This document shows, one piece after another, positions 18,665-27,200 of a DNA stretch of 64,000 nucleotides (the stretch's first letter is position 1; every line of letters starts with the position of its first letter). A program made the translations under genes and the position numbers. A model generated the notes under the pieces. That model was not told where the DNA came from, ran no database searches, and was given only the letters and a program-made list of their open reading frames with translations. Source of the DNA: Erwinia endophytica (GTDB taxonomy: Bacteria > Pseudomonadota > Gammaproteobacteria > Enterobacterales > Enterobacteriaceae). Location: contig NZ_RQVV01000053.1 in the NCBI RefSeq assembly GCF_009295515.1, positions 310,001 to 374,000 of the forward strand, given 5' to 3'.

Positions 18665-20341
18665 ATGCAGAAATTTGATTACATTATTATTGGCGCGGGT
18701 TCAGCAGGTAACGTGCTGGCCACACGGTTGACTGAGGATGCTGACGTATCGGTACTTTTGCTGGAAGCGGGCGGGAAAGATCACCGCTGGGACTTCCGTA
18801 CCCAAATGCCAGCCGCTTTAGCTTATCCCTTACAGGGTAAACGTTATAACTGGGCTTTTGTCACCGAGCCTGAGCCGCATATGAACCACCGTTGCATGGA
18901 ATGCGGACGAGGCAAAGGGCTGGGCGGTTCCTCGTTGATCAACGGAATGTGCTACATCCGCGGTAATGCGCTGGATTACGACCACTGGGCGAAAAAAGAC
19001 GGCCTGGAAAATTGGTCTTATCTCCATTGCCTGCCGTATTTTCGTCAAGCGGAGAAACGCGATATTGGCGAAAACGACTACCACGGCGGCGAAGGTTACC
19101 TGAACGTTACGACGCCAAAAGCAGGGAATAATCCGTTGTTCCACGCCTTCGTCGCCGCGGCAAAGCAGGCTGGTCATCATCAAACCGACGATCTGAACGG
19201 TTACCGTCAGGATGGCTTTGGCCCGATGGATCGTACTGTTACGGCGCAGGGGCGTCGCTCAAGTACTGCCAGAGGATATCTGGATGTCGCGAAGCTGCGA
19301 CCAAACCTGCGCATCATTACTCATGCGCAGACTGACCGTATCCTGTTCGACGGTAAAACCGCGACCGGTGTGTGCTGGTTACGCGGCGGCAAAGAGGAAC
19401 AGGCACATGCCACGCGTGAAGTGCTGTTGTGTGCCGGGGCGATCGCTTCGCCACAGATTTTACAACGCTCAGGCGTTGGCCCACAAGAATGGCTGCGCGA
19501 GCTGGACATTACGGTGGTTCACCCCTTACCTGGGGTGGGACGTAATCTGCAGGACCATCTTGAGGTGTATATGCAGTACCGCTGTAAAAAACCGCTGAGC
19601 CTGTACCCTGCGTTGCAATGGTGGAATCAGCCCGCGATTGGTGCCGAATGGTTGTTTAACGGTACGGGAATTGGGGCCAGCAATCAATTTGAGGCGGGCG
19701 GCTTTATCCGTAGTGACGACCAGCCGGACTGGCCGGATTTACAGTATCACTTTCTGCCGGTGGCGATTAATTACAATGGCAGCAGTCCGGTAAAAGAACA
19801 CGGTTTCCAGGTACACGTTGGCCCAATGCGCTCAATGAGCCGTGGCCGGGTGAAGCTGACGTCGAAGCACCCCTTTGCGCCGCCCTCAATCTTATTCAAC
19901 TATATGTCGCAACCGCGTGACTGGGTGGAGTTTCGTAACGCGGTGCGCCTGACGCGTGAAATAATGCGCCAGCCCGCGCTGGCCGAATACTGCGGCGACG
20001 AAATTCAGCCCGGTACCGCGGTACAGACTGACCAACAAATTGATGCCTTCATTCGTGACCATGCAGAAACGGCTTATCATCCTTGTGGTAGTTGCGCGAT
20101 GGGTAACGATGAGATGGCAGTGGTGGATGCAGAAGGACGCGTCCATGGAATACAGCGTCTGCGGGTGGTGGATGCATCCATTATGCCGCAGATCCCGACG
20201 GGCAACCTCAATGCCCCGACGGTGATGATCGCTGAGAAAATCGCCGATCTGATCCGGGGGCGTGTACCGCTGGCGGCTGCAACGGTGCCGTACTATCAGT
20301 TGCGAGGTGACAAGGCTTACGCGAAGGCTGAACGGGTCTGA
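18665..20341 (+). CDS. betA: Choline dehydrogenase (GMC flavoprotein)
   Basis: A 558-residue FAD enzyme of the glucose-methanol-choline family, membrane-associated, oxidising choline to betaine aldehyde and further. The N-terminal dinucleotide motif is [16 protein letters not shown] signatures are [15 protein letters not shown] and [15 protein letters not shown]; the catalytic His region near the C-terminus is [17 protein letters not shown] precedes the ATG at 18665; the upstream 20-codon extension has no support. Last gene of the operon; no adjacent choline importer (betT or cai-type) is seen. Confidence 0.96.
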   Translation: MQKFDYIIIGAGSAGNVLATRLTEDADVSVLLLEAGGKDHRWDFRTQMPAALAYPLQGKRYNWAFVTEPEPHMNHRCMECGRGKGLGGSSLINGMCYIRGNALDYDHWAKKDGLENWSYLHCLPYFRQAEKRDIGENDYHGGEGYLNVTTPKAGNNPLFHAFVAAAKQAGHHQTDDLNGYRQDGFGPMDRTVTAQGRRSSTARGYLDVAKLRPNLRIITHAQTDRILFDGKTATGVCWLRGGKEEQAHATREVLLCAGAIASPQILQRSGVGPQEWLRELDITVVHPLPGVGRNLQDHLEVYMQYRCKKPLSLYPALQWWNQPAIGAEWLFNGTGIGASNQFEAGGFIRSDDQPDWPDLQYHFLPVAINYNGSSPVKEHGFQVHVGPMRSMSRGRVKLTSKHPFAPPSILFNYMSQPRDWVEFRNAVRLTREIMRQPALAEYCGDEIQPGTAVQTDQQIDAFIRDHAETAYHPCGSCAMGNDEMAVVDAEGRVHGIQRLRVVDASIMPQIPTGNLNAPTVMIAEKIADLIRGRVPLAAATVPYYQLRGDKAYAKAERV

Positions 20342-20568
20342 TCCGCTGTATTCTGGCAAAAGATTGCCGGACGGACATCAACCCGGGTCCTGAGTGGATT
20401 TTAGTTTTCGCTGAGGAGATACATGGGATGGCAGGTTTGTCGCCAGAATATCGTCACCGGTGGCGAAGGTATTCACCACCGGTGGATGAGCGCAAAAGCG
20501 GAGGCCGCGTTTCAACTGACTATCACGTCAGATGTTAGCCCTGATGGGGTGAGGTTGTCGCTGCCGCG

Positions 20569-21234
20569 CTACTCACTAGCCTGCGAGATACCCGCTGCAT
20601 TCGGCGAAGTACTGGACGTCGTTGCCGTGGTGGTATTTTCGGTGCTGATCGGGGCCGCGTTCGGCGAGGTGCTGGACGTCGTTGCGGTGGCGGTATTTTC
20701 GGTGCTGACCGGGGCGGCGTTCGGTGAGGGACTGGACGTCGTTGCGGTGGTGGTATTTTCGGTGCCCGTTGTCGTCACTGTAATTGATGGGGTCGCGGGT
20801 ATAACGTCAGAAGCCGGAGCCGCTGATGCCGGTACCCGAGTGGCCGCCCCAGCCGTAAAGGCTGGCTTGTCTTTCAAAACAGAATACGTGACGTGCTGCA
20901 CTTTATTCTGCACGGCGGTAATCTCGACAGGCGGAATAGTTACGCGCCCCAAACCATACAGTGTTGGCACATAACCGCCAATTTGATGCGTGCCTTCCGT
21001 CAAATGTAAATCTGTCGTCTTCCCGGGCTGTAGTGGCGCGGCATCCACGCCGTCAACAGTGACAATAATCGATGACCCATCATCCGTTCGGCTGATAATA
21101 TGTGAAATAGAGACCTGTGCGGGTCCGTTTGCCAGCTTTTGCGTGGCGGGGTGTTCATCCGTTGTTGAAACTTGTGCACAGCCAGTCAGCGTCAGAGCAG
21201 CCGCAATGGCGGCCAGGGTAAACCGATGAACCAT
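20569..21234 (-). CDS. Putative lipoprotein with a Thr/Ser-rich 20-residue tandem-repeat tail
   Basis: A 221-residue protein of unknown function. The N-terminus is a lipoprotein signal ending LTLTGC (Cys19). Residues ~35-125 look like a small beta-rich domain (VSISHIISRTDDGSSIIVTVDG, LHLTEGTHQIGGYVPTLYGLG), the kind of fold seen in small periplasmic envelope lipoproteins. After an Ala/Pro linker the C-terminus is three near-identical copies of a 20-residue unit, consensus STENTTTATTSSTSPNAAP. Such Thr/Ser/Pro repeats suggest an extended stalk. It is convergent with betA and ends 228 bp from it. The valine-rich frame on the other strand is an antisense artefact. Confidence 0.7.
   Translation of the reverse strand: MVHRFTLAAIAAALTLTGCAQVSTTDEHPATQKLANGPAQVSISHIISRTDDGSSIIVTVDGVDAAPLQPGKTTDLHLTEGTHQIGGYVPTLYGLGRVTIPPVEITAVQNKVQHVTYSVLKDKPAFTAGAATRVPASAAPASDVIPATPSITVTTTGTENTTTATTSSPSPNAAPVSTENTATATTSSTSPNAAPISTENTTTATTSSTSPNAAGISQASE
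20595..20774. repeat. Three tandem 60-bp repeats in a lipoprotein gene
   Basis: Three consecutive 60-bp units with only a few differences each (shared core ACTGGACGTCGTTGC and GTGGTATTTTCGGTG). The period is a multiple of three, so unit gain or loss would stay in frame. Confidence 0.9.
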
Positions 21235-21387
21235 AATGCCTCGTTGTTGTTACTGCTCCAAAACCGTCTATTTTAACCAGTCCCGCCCGGCAGTGACAGT
21301 AGAGGCTCTGTTCGGTTGCTTTTAAAATTATGAACAGATGTGAAATACTTAGCTGTCTCCTGACAGTCCGTGTCCCGATTAGCGGGA

Positions 21388-21447
21388 TCATGGCAAGTAC
21401 GATTCTCCCAGCGTCAGCATCAGTCGATTAACCCAGGCGAAAAAGGC
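21388..21447 (-). pseudogene. 3' end of an unidentified gene cut off by the IS6-family element
   Basis: Reading leftward from the insertion-sequence edge, an open frame of 19 codons (AFFAWVNRLMLTLGESYLP) ends in TGA and is followed at once by a small hairpin (TCCCG-ATTAG-CGGGA). This is what a gene tail truncated by the element would look like. The protein family is not recognised and the fragment is too short to be sure. Confidence 0.3.
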
Positions 21448-22256
21448 GGTTCTGTCGCATTAACGGAGGATGGTTGCCAAAAGTTGTGTTGACTGTTTTT
21501 CATACAGTCAACAGGTAAAACTGTTCAGCCGGGGACAGCCCGTCTCCGTCCGGATGCTCATATTGCCCTTTGCGTATCATGTGGAGCAGCTCAATTCCCG
21601 CCAGGAGGATCTGCGCCAGCCGGAATGATTTGAATCCGGTCATCAGCTTTATCCTCCGTTTGATGTTACGGTGCTCCTGCTCAACCAGATTATTCAGATA
21701 CTTACTCTGCCTGATGGTGATACTTTTCTCTTTTTCCTTACCTGCATTGAGTGTGGCCAGTGCCGCTGTATTAGCGACACTCTTATCGATGGTTACCACC
21801 TCTGGTTCGTCATGCTGGCGAAGGGCTTTGCGGAAGAAACGCAGGGCTGCTGCGGCATCCCGTTTAGCCGTCAGCAAAAAGTCGATGGTCTGAGCTTCAG
21901 TATCGACCGCACGGTACAGATATTTCCACTGGCCCCTGACCCTGATGTCCGTTTCATCCATTCGCCACCGGCACCCCACGGCACGTTTATACCGGCGGAA
22001 CGCCTTATCCAGCAGCGGGACAAGACGAATGACCCAGCGGTGAAGCGTGGAATGATCGACGATGATACCCCGCTCTGCCATCATCTCCTCCAGATTGCGC
22101 AGGCTCAGGGAATAAGCCAGATACCAGCGAACACACTGAGCAATTATATCGACGGGATAATGCAGGCGTTTGAAGGATTTTTGGATCAGGGGCATGGTCA
22201 GCAATATCATAAAAAAACAGCAGATTACCAGAATATCTGCTTAATGCGACAGAACC
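21448..22256. mobile_element. Complete IS6-family insertion sequence, 809 bp
   Basis: The ends are perfect 16-bp inverted repeats, GGTTCTGTCGCATTAA at 21448-21463 and its complement at 22241-22256, enclosing one DDE transposase gene. The 8-bp flanks (AAAAAGGC left, AGGTACTG right) do not match, so there is no target-site duplication. For IS6-type replicative transposition this suggests an adjacent deletion or a recombination between copies. Confidence 0.93.
21500..22195 (-). CDS. IS6-family DDE transposase
   Basis: A 231-residue transposase. The N-terminal helix-turn-helix is followed by the catalytic core with Asp in RMDETDIRVRGQWKYLYRA, Asp in VTIDKSVANTAAL and Glu in LVEQEHRNIKRR, the IS6/IS26 arrangement. 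An ATG five codons upstream is possible; the inner ATG better fits family starts. The gene fills nearly all of the element and appears intact. Confidence 0.92.
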   Translation of the reverse strand: MPLIQKSFKRLHYPVDIIAQCVRWYLAYSLSLRNLEEMMAERGIIVDHSTLHRWVIRLVPLLDKAFRRYKRAVGCRWRMDETDIRVRGQWKYLYRAVDTEAQTIDFLLTAKRDAAAALRFFRKALRQHDEPEVVTIDKSVANTAALATLNAGKEKEKSITIRQSKYLNNLVEQEHRNIKRRIKLMTGFKSFRLAQILLAGIELLHMIRKGQYEHPDGDGLSPAEQFYLLTV

Positions 22257-22333
22257 AGGTACTGCATTCCAAACCGATTCAGGACTGGATCCGTGCCAAA
22301 TATAAAGGTGCGGTGATCCCGGTGAATAACTGA
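22257..22333 (+). pseudogene. 3' fragment of a MetQ/NlpA-type substrate-binding protein gene
   Basis: Directly at the right edge of the IS a frame of about 25 codons reads VLHSKPIQDWIRAKYKGAVIPVNN and stops. The ending (I/F-x-x-KYKGAVIP) is typical of methionine-binding NlpA/MetQ-family lipoproteins of ABC importers. The rest of the gene is gone, consistent with an IS-mediated deletion. The family call rests on a short match from memory. Confidence 0.45.
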
Positions 22334-22568
22334 TAACAGGAAAAGGCCGGAGTCATTCGGTCTCTTTGTGTGGACTTTTTATCATTTCCCGGCATGTTGT
22401 CTATTCAGCCAGAGAATGTGCGGAGGAGGGGATGAGTCCTTGTTGATGTCGGGATTTTACATTATGTCTGAAAATATATAACCAGAAGCTGCTAATGCAG
22501 CTAATAAAGTATAAATAATGACATTTCATCAAATAATCTTTTAACATTTCCACTAAAAATAGTTAGAC

Positions 22569-23075
22569 TTGCCATCAACCCGAAGTCTGTATAGTGGAAT
22601 ACCTGACTTGCTCACACTGTATCGTCTGTCTCAACGCCGCCTGCCAGCTCTGATTGCCCTGATGGCTATCCTGATGCTGTTTATCGCGCCAGAGGTTTCG
22701 AAAACGCTGGAGCACCGGCAGGTGCGAGCGGCATATGAAACCTCGTCAGCGGTGATGGGCGAGATGGATATGGGCATGATGCCGATGGATCATGGGATGA
22801 AACACCCTGTGACCAGCGCATCCCCCGATGAGATGACCGGTCATGCCGGGAACCCGGTTGCGCATGGGAAGCGTAGCGACGAGGGAATAATGGATGATTT
22901 CGCCTGTGGCTACTGCCAGTTGTTGGTACATTCTCCCCTGCTGGCCTGGGTGTTGGCCGCGCTTATCCTTCTGCTGTTTCTTATTACTCGGGTTGCTCCT
23001 TCACTGTTATCGCCCGCTCCCCCCATGACTTTCTTCCCCGGTATTTCACAACCCAGAGCGCCGCCTGCGGTTTAA
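22569..23075 (+). CDS. DUF2946-family membrane protein, copper-associated
   Basis: Up to 168 residues. An N-terminal hydrophobic segment (ALIALMAILMLFIAP) is followed by a Met/His/Asp-rich periplasmic stretch (MGEMDMGMMPMDHGMKHP), the family motif CGYCQLLVHSP, and a second hydrophobic segment (LLAWVLAALILLLFLI). Met/His clusters and CxxC suggest Cu(I) binding, and DUF2946 genes are often found with copper genes such as copC, which lies 284 bp downstream. The start is uncertain: the frame opens at TTG without a good ribosome site, and a TTG 42 bp later is also possible. Confidence 0.7.
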   Translation: MPSTRSLYSGIPDLLTLYRLSQRRLPALIALMAILMLFIAPEVSKTLEHRQVRAAYETSSAVMGEMDMGMMPMDHGMKHPVTSASPDEMTGHAGNPVAHGKRSDEGIMDDFACGYCQLLVHSPLLAWVLAALILLLFLITRVAPSLLSPAPPMTFFPGISQPRAPPAV

Positions 23076-23359
23076 TATTTCATAGCGATAAAATTAGAAC
23101 GTTATTTTCGCAACATCACGCGATGAAACGGGAAAATTAAATATGCGCGACGCGCAGGATGTACTACGCCTTAAATAAATATTCGGTGAGTGAAAAAGAT
23201 AAATCACAGGATTTTATTGCGCAGACGTCAATGAATACCCTTGTTACCGGGGTTGTCTGGTATTTCATCAGTAATGAAATCGGATCCCGTCAGGGGCGTG
23301 TCTGAATTATCTGTTCTGACCCGGTTGTCAGGATTCTATTTTATCTAAGGAGAAGTGAT

Positions 23360-23734
23360 ATGTTCGTGCATCTGAAAAAAGCCATTGCCACCGCTGCCGT
23401 GTTGGCGACATTGATCGTTTCGCAACAGGCGCTTGCTCATGCTCATCTGGCCAGTGCCGTACCGGCCGATAAAGCGGTTATCAGTACATCGCCCACCGCC
23501 CTGACACTCACCTTCACCGAAGGTGTGGAGCCAAATTTCAGTGGTGTCATGCTGATAGGCGCTGATGGTGCGATGGTGAGTACCGGTAAACTTAGCGTTG
23601 ATAAGGCGGACAATAAAGTGGCCACGGTACCGCTGAACGCGCCATTAAAAGCGGGTAGTTACGTGGTTGACTGGCATGTACTGTCGGTTGATGGTCACAA
23701 AACCAAAGGCAGCTACAACTTCACACTGAAATAG
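23360..23734 (+). CDS. copC: Periplasmic copper-binding protein CopC (YobA-like)
   Basis: A 124-residue exported protein. The signal peptide is cleaved after QQALA to give a mature N-terminus HAHLASAVPADKAV; an N-terminal His is a Cu(II) ligand in CopC proteins. The C-terminal WHVLSVDGHKTKGSYNFTLK supplies further conserved residues (D and H). The beta-sandwich length is normal. AAGGAGAAGTGAT precedes the ATG. A CopD membrane partner, usual in enterics (YebZ), is missing; instead a small membrane protein follows. Confidence 0.9.
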   Translation: MFVHLKKAIATAAVLATLIVSQQALAHAHLASAVPADKAVISTSPTALTLTFTEGVEPNFSGVMLIGADGAMVSTGKLSVDKADNKVATVPLNAPLKAGSYVVDWHVLSVDGHKTKGSYNFTLK

Positions 23735-23883
23735 CCCATAGTGCGGACGTTAATCACGTTGACGTCCGCAGTGGTGTGTTAATGCAGTAAAGCTAATGCG
23801 AACTTTTCCCGCCCAGGATGTACAGAGTGAAAGACGCCATAAAATTCGCGCATATTATCACCACTCAGACAGGAACATTTTCC

Positions 23884-24135
23884 ATGCAGAGAAAAGAAAC
23901 GAAGCAATTTATTTTTGCGGTAGTGATAGTGCTTATTGTTGCCCTGACCATCATGTCTAAGGCGATGATCGGCGGAGCAATTGATGAATACCACTTGCCA
24001 TTGAGCGACTGGTCTGTCGAAATGTTGGTCACTCAGTTATTCATGATAGTGGTCTACTCGATGGTCTTTACCGGCCTGTTCTCCATCCCCCTGTGGTACT
24101 GGTTTTTAGGGGGAGAGAAGACAGACGAGGGCTAA
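23884..24135 (+). CDS. Small two-helix inner-membrane protein (DUF2534-like)
   Basis: An 83-residue protein with two hydrophobic segments (about residues 9-27 and 48-74) around IGGAIDEYHLPLSDWSVEM, resembling, from memory, the enteric DUF2534 family of unknown function. AGGA lies about ten bases before the ATG at 23884; the frame's earlier in-frame start has no ribosome site. It follows copC by 149 bp on the same strand, so a shared role is possible but not shown. A strong terminator follows. Confidence 0.55.
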   Translation: MQRKETKQFIFAVVIVLIVALTIMSKAMIGGAIDEYHLPLSDWSVEMLVTQLFMIVVYSMVFTGLFSIPLWYWFLGGEKTDEG

Positions 24136-24188
24136 GTTGCAATCTGATTGTCTTAGTCAACAGAAATGTTGACGGCCAATCATCACGG

Positions 24189-24220
24189 CAGGCCACGCTA
24201 TCCGTGGCCTGATCGTTTTT
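24189..24220. terminator. Strong bidirectional terminator
   Basis: CAGGCCACG and CGTGGCCTG form a perfect 9-bp stem with a CTATC loop followed by TCGTTTTTT. It lies between the convergent small membrane protein gene and the glucan synthase gene. Confidence 0.85.
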
Positions 24221-24269
24221 TAATAACCATTTAGTCAAGAAGATGGCGTTATTACCTCCTTCGGGCCCC

Positions 24270-27200
24270 TCAATTTTGAATAATGTTGACTGTATGGTTT
24301 CGCCCGTCATCAAGCAGGGGGATCCTGTCATCTGGGAGCATTACGCCATCCATTGCAACGCGATATGCTCCGCTGTCACGCGAGACCGAGATGTCATACT
24401 GACTCTCACCCTGTTGATATGTCATGCTGAGTGAGGGCCAGTCATGCGGCAACTTAGCATGTACCGTGATCGTCTCACCGTAACGTTTAATGCCCAGTAA
24501 TTCTTCTGTCAGCAGGCGATATGCCCAGCCTGCTGAACCGGTATACCAGCTCCATCCTCCACGCCCGGTGTGTGGAGAAGCGCTATATACATCGGCACTC
24601 ATGACGTAAGGCTCAACTTTATACCGTTCTACATCACTGGCATTCAGCGCATGGTTTATTGGATTAATCATCGACCACAACTGCCAGGCACGCGCAGTAT
24701 TACCCATCCGGGCAAAAGCCATTACCGCCCAGATAGCCCCATGCGTATATTGTCCGCCGTTTTCCCGGACGCCTGGCAGATAACCCTGAATGTAGCCAGG
24801 ATTCGGCCCGTGACCATCGAACGGCGGCGTTAACAGTTTAATCAGTCCCGTATCGTTTTCTACCAGATGCTCATCCAGGGCCTGCATGGCCTGGGCGCTA
24901 CGTGCAGGATCAGCCGCTCCGGACAGTACGGACCAACTTTGCGCAATCGCATCAATCCGGCAATCCTGCGATGTCGTGGAACCCAGGGGGGGGCCATCAT
25001 CAAAATAGCCACGTCGGTACCATTTTCCGTCCCAGGCGGCGGTCTCAAGATTTTGCTGTAAGCGCGATGCTTCCCTGTGGCACAGCGAAGCAACATCGCG
25101 GTCCTGACGTTGTTCTGCAAGGTCGGCGAAACGCTGCAAGATGTCGTACAGGAAGAATCCCAACCAGATACTTTCACCTTTACCTTCGATGCCGACCCGG
25201 TTCATCCCGTCATTCCAGTCTCCTGTGCCCATGAGCGGTAAACCATGCTGCCCGAATTGCAGGCCGTGCCGGATGGCTTTTACGCAGTGTAGCCACAGTG
25301 TCTCTTCCATCGCACTGATCGTGGGCTTATCGTAGACGGATTCTTCACCTGCGTGGAGCGGGCGACCTTCAAGATAAGGTATGCGTTGTTCGAGCACTCC
25401 GGCGTCTCCCGTTGTTTCCACATAGTGACACACAGCCAGCGGGAGCCAGAGATAGTCATCCGAGCAGCGTGTGCGCACGCCATTTCCAAGAGGAGGATGC
25501 CACCAGTGTTGTACATCGCCCTCGATAAACTGCCGTGATGCACAGCGCTCAATCTGTTTGCGCAGCAATTTCGGCGCGGCGTGACTCAATGCCAGGGTGT
25601 CCTGTAACTGGTCCCGGAAACCAAATGCGCCACCGGACTGGTAGTATCCACTGCGGGCCATGAGGCGACAGGCTATCGTCTGGTACAGTAGCCAGCCATT
25701 CACCAGTAAATTAACGGTGGTATCAGGGGTGTTGACCACGATTTTATCGAGCACATGGTGCCAGTATTGGTGAACATGGCGCAGTTCTTCGCGGACGGCA
25801 TTTTCGTTCAGATAGCGAGTCAGCGTCGCCTGGGCCTGGGCCGGGTCTTCGCCCACGCCGAGGACAAAAATAAATGTTTTCTGATCGCCATCAATTAAGG
25901 TGGTCGCAGACTGGACCGCGCCGCAGGGATCGAGGCCTGCGCCTGTTTTATCGGACAGCTTGCGCAAACCCATTGCTGCTGGTTTTTGCAACGAACCGTT
26001 GCGACCAATAAACTCGCGGCGATCACCCGTCAACGAACAGTGAACGCCCGTGACGGCGAAGAATGCGGTGCGTCCACCGCCGTTTGCGCCGTAAAAGTTG
26101 TTCGCCATAACGCCGCAGCCGCCTGCGATGCTAGCCGCATGGGTGACGATGTGCAGGGCGGATGGCGTTCGTGATTCACCGAGTGTCCATTCCACGTAGC
26201 CGGTGACGGACAGTTTACGTGTTCGCCCTGAGTTGTTGCTGAGCGTCAGGATTGCCAGTTTAACCGGTGCCTGTTCGGCAACCAATACCGTCATCTCGCT
26301 GTCGATGCCGCTCTCCCGGTGGGAAAATATGCTGTAGCCGAAACCATGACGAGACAAATAGTCTCCCTGCCCACGTCGTGGCAAAGTGGTTGGCGACCAG
26401 CATACGCCGCTCTCTTCGTCACGCAGGTAAAACGCTTCGCCGCTGCGATCGCTGACGGGATCGTTTTCCCACGGTGTTAACCGATATTCATGGGCATTCT
26501 CATACCAGCTGTAGGCCTGTCCCGCTTCAGACAGCACGCTGCCGAAACAGGGGTTAGCCAGTACATTTGACCAGGGGGCCGGTGTCGGCTCATTCTCCCT
26601 GAGCACAATCTGATACTCACGACCGTCCTGAGAAAAACCACCGTAACCGTTAAAATGCAGTAGCTGGCTGGTATCCGGCGACCAGGGGCGGTGCTGATTT
26701 ATGCCTGGCTCAGGGTGAGGGATAAATAGCTGTGTCGCGGTGAGTACGGTATGAAGACGCTGACTGAGCTGTTCGTTCAGCCCTCCTGCGCGGTCATCAA
26801 GACTGATGTGAGCGACGCTGATTAAAAGTAGTTTGTCTTCAGCGGACAGGTGTTCGCTGTTACGGACAAAGATCCCACCAGATTTATCCAGCAGACTGGC
26901 CTCAGAGCGGGCATAAATCAGGTCCAGGATCTGGTGTTGCAGCGCCTGTTGGTAGCCGCCTGGTCGGTCATTCAGGATCACTAAATCCACTGACAGTCCT
27001 TTCAGATGCCAGTAGCGGTGCGCCTGAATAAGCGTGGTAATGGACGGGATACTCTCCTCGCTGGTGACACTGAGCAGCACGATTGGCAGGTCACCAGAAA
27101 TGGCCCAGCCCCACAGACCGGACTGACCGCGGCGGTTACGGCTGATTATCTGGCTGTCTGCGCGCAGTTCCGGACAGGGATAAAGCACCGCGCTGGCGAG

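Noticed and set aside
20595..20774. Regular repeats that might suggest a CRISPR array
   Set aside because: The units are contiguous 60-bp copies without unique spacers and lie inside a coding frame.
20423..20974. Plus-strand 183-codon frame rich in Val with repeats
   Set aside because: It is antisense to the lipoprotein gene. The repeated LDVVAV pattern is the mirror of the minus-strand tandem repeats, and the minus-strand frame has a proper lipoprotein signal.
21671..22333. Plus-strand 220-codon frame through the IS6-family element
   Set aside because: Most of it is antisense to the transposase. Only its last ~25 codons, outside the IS, are meaningful, as a truncated MetQ/NlpA-like gene end.
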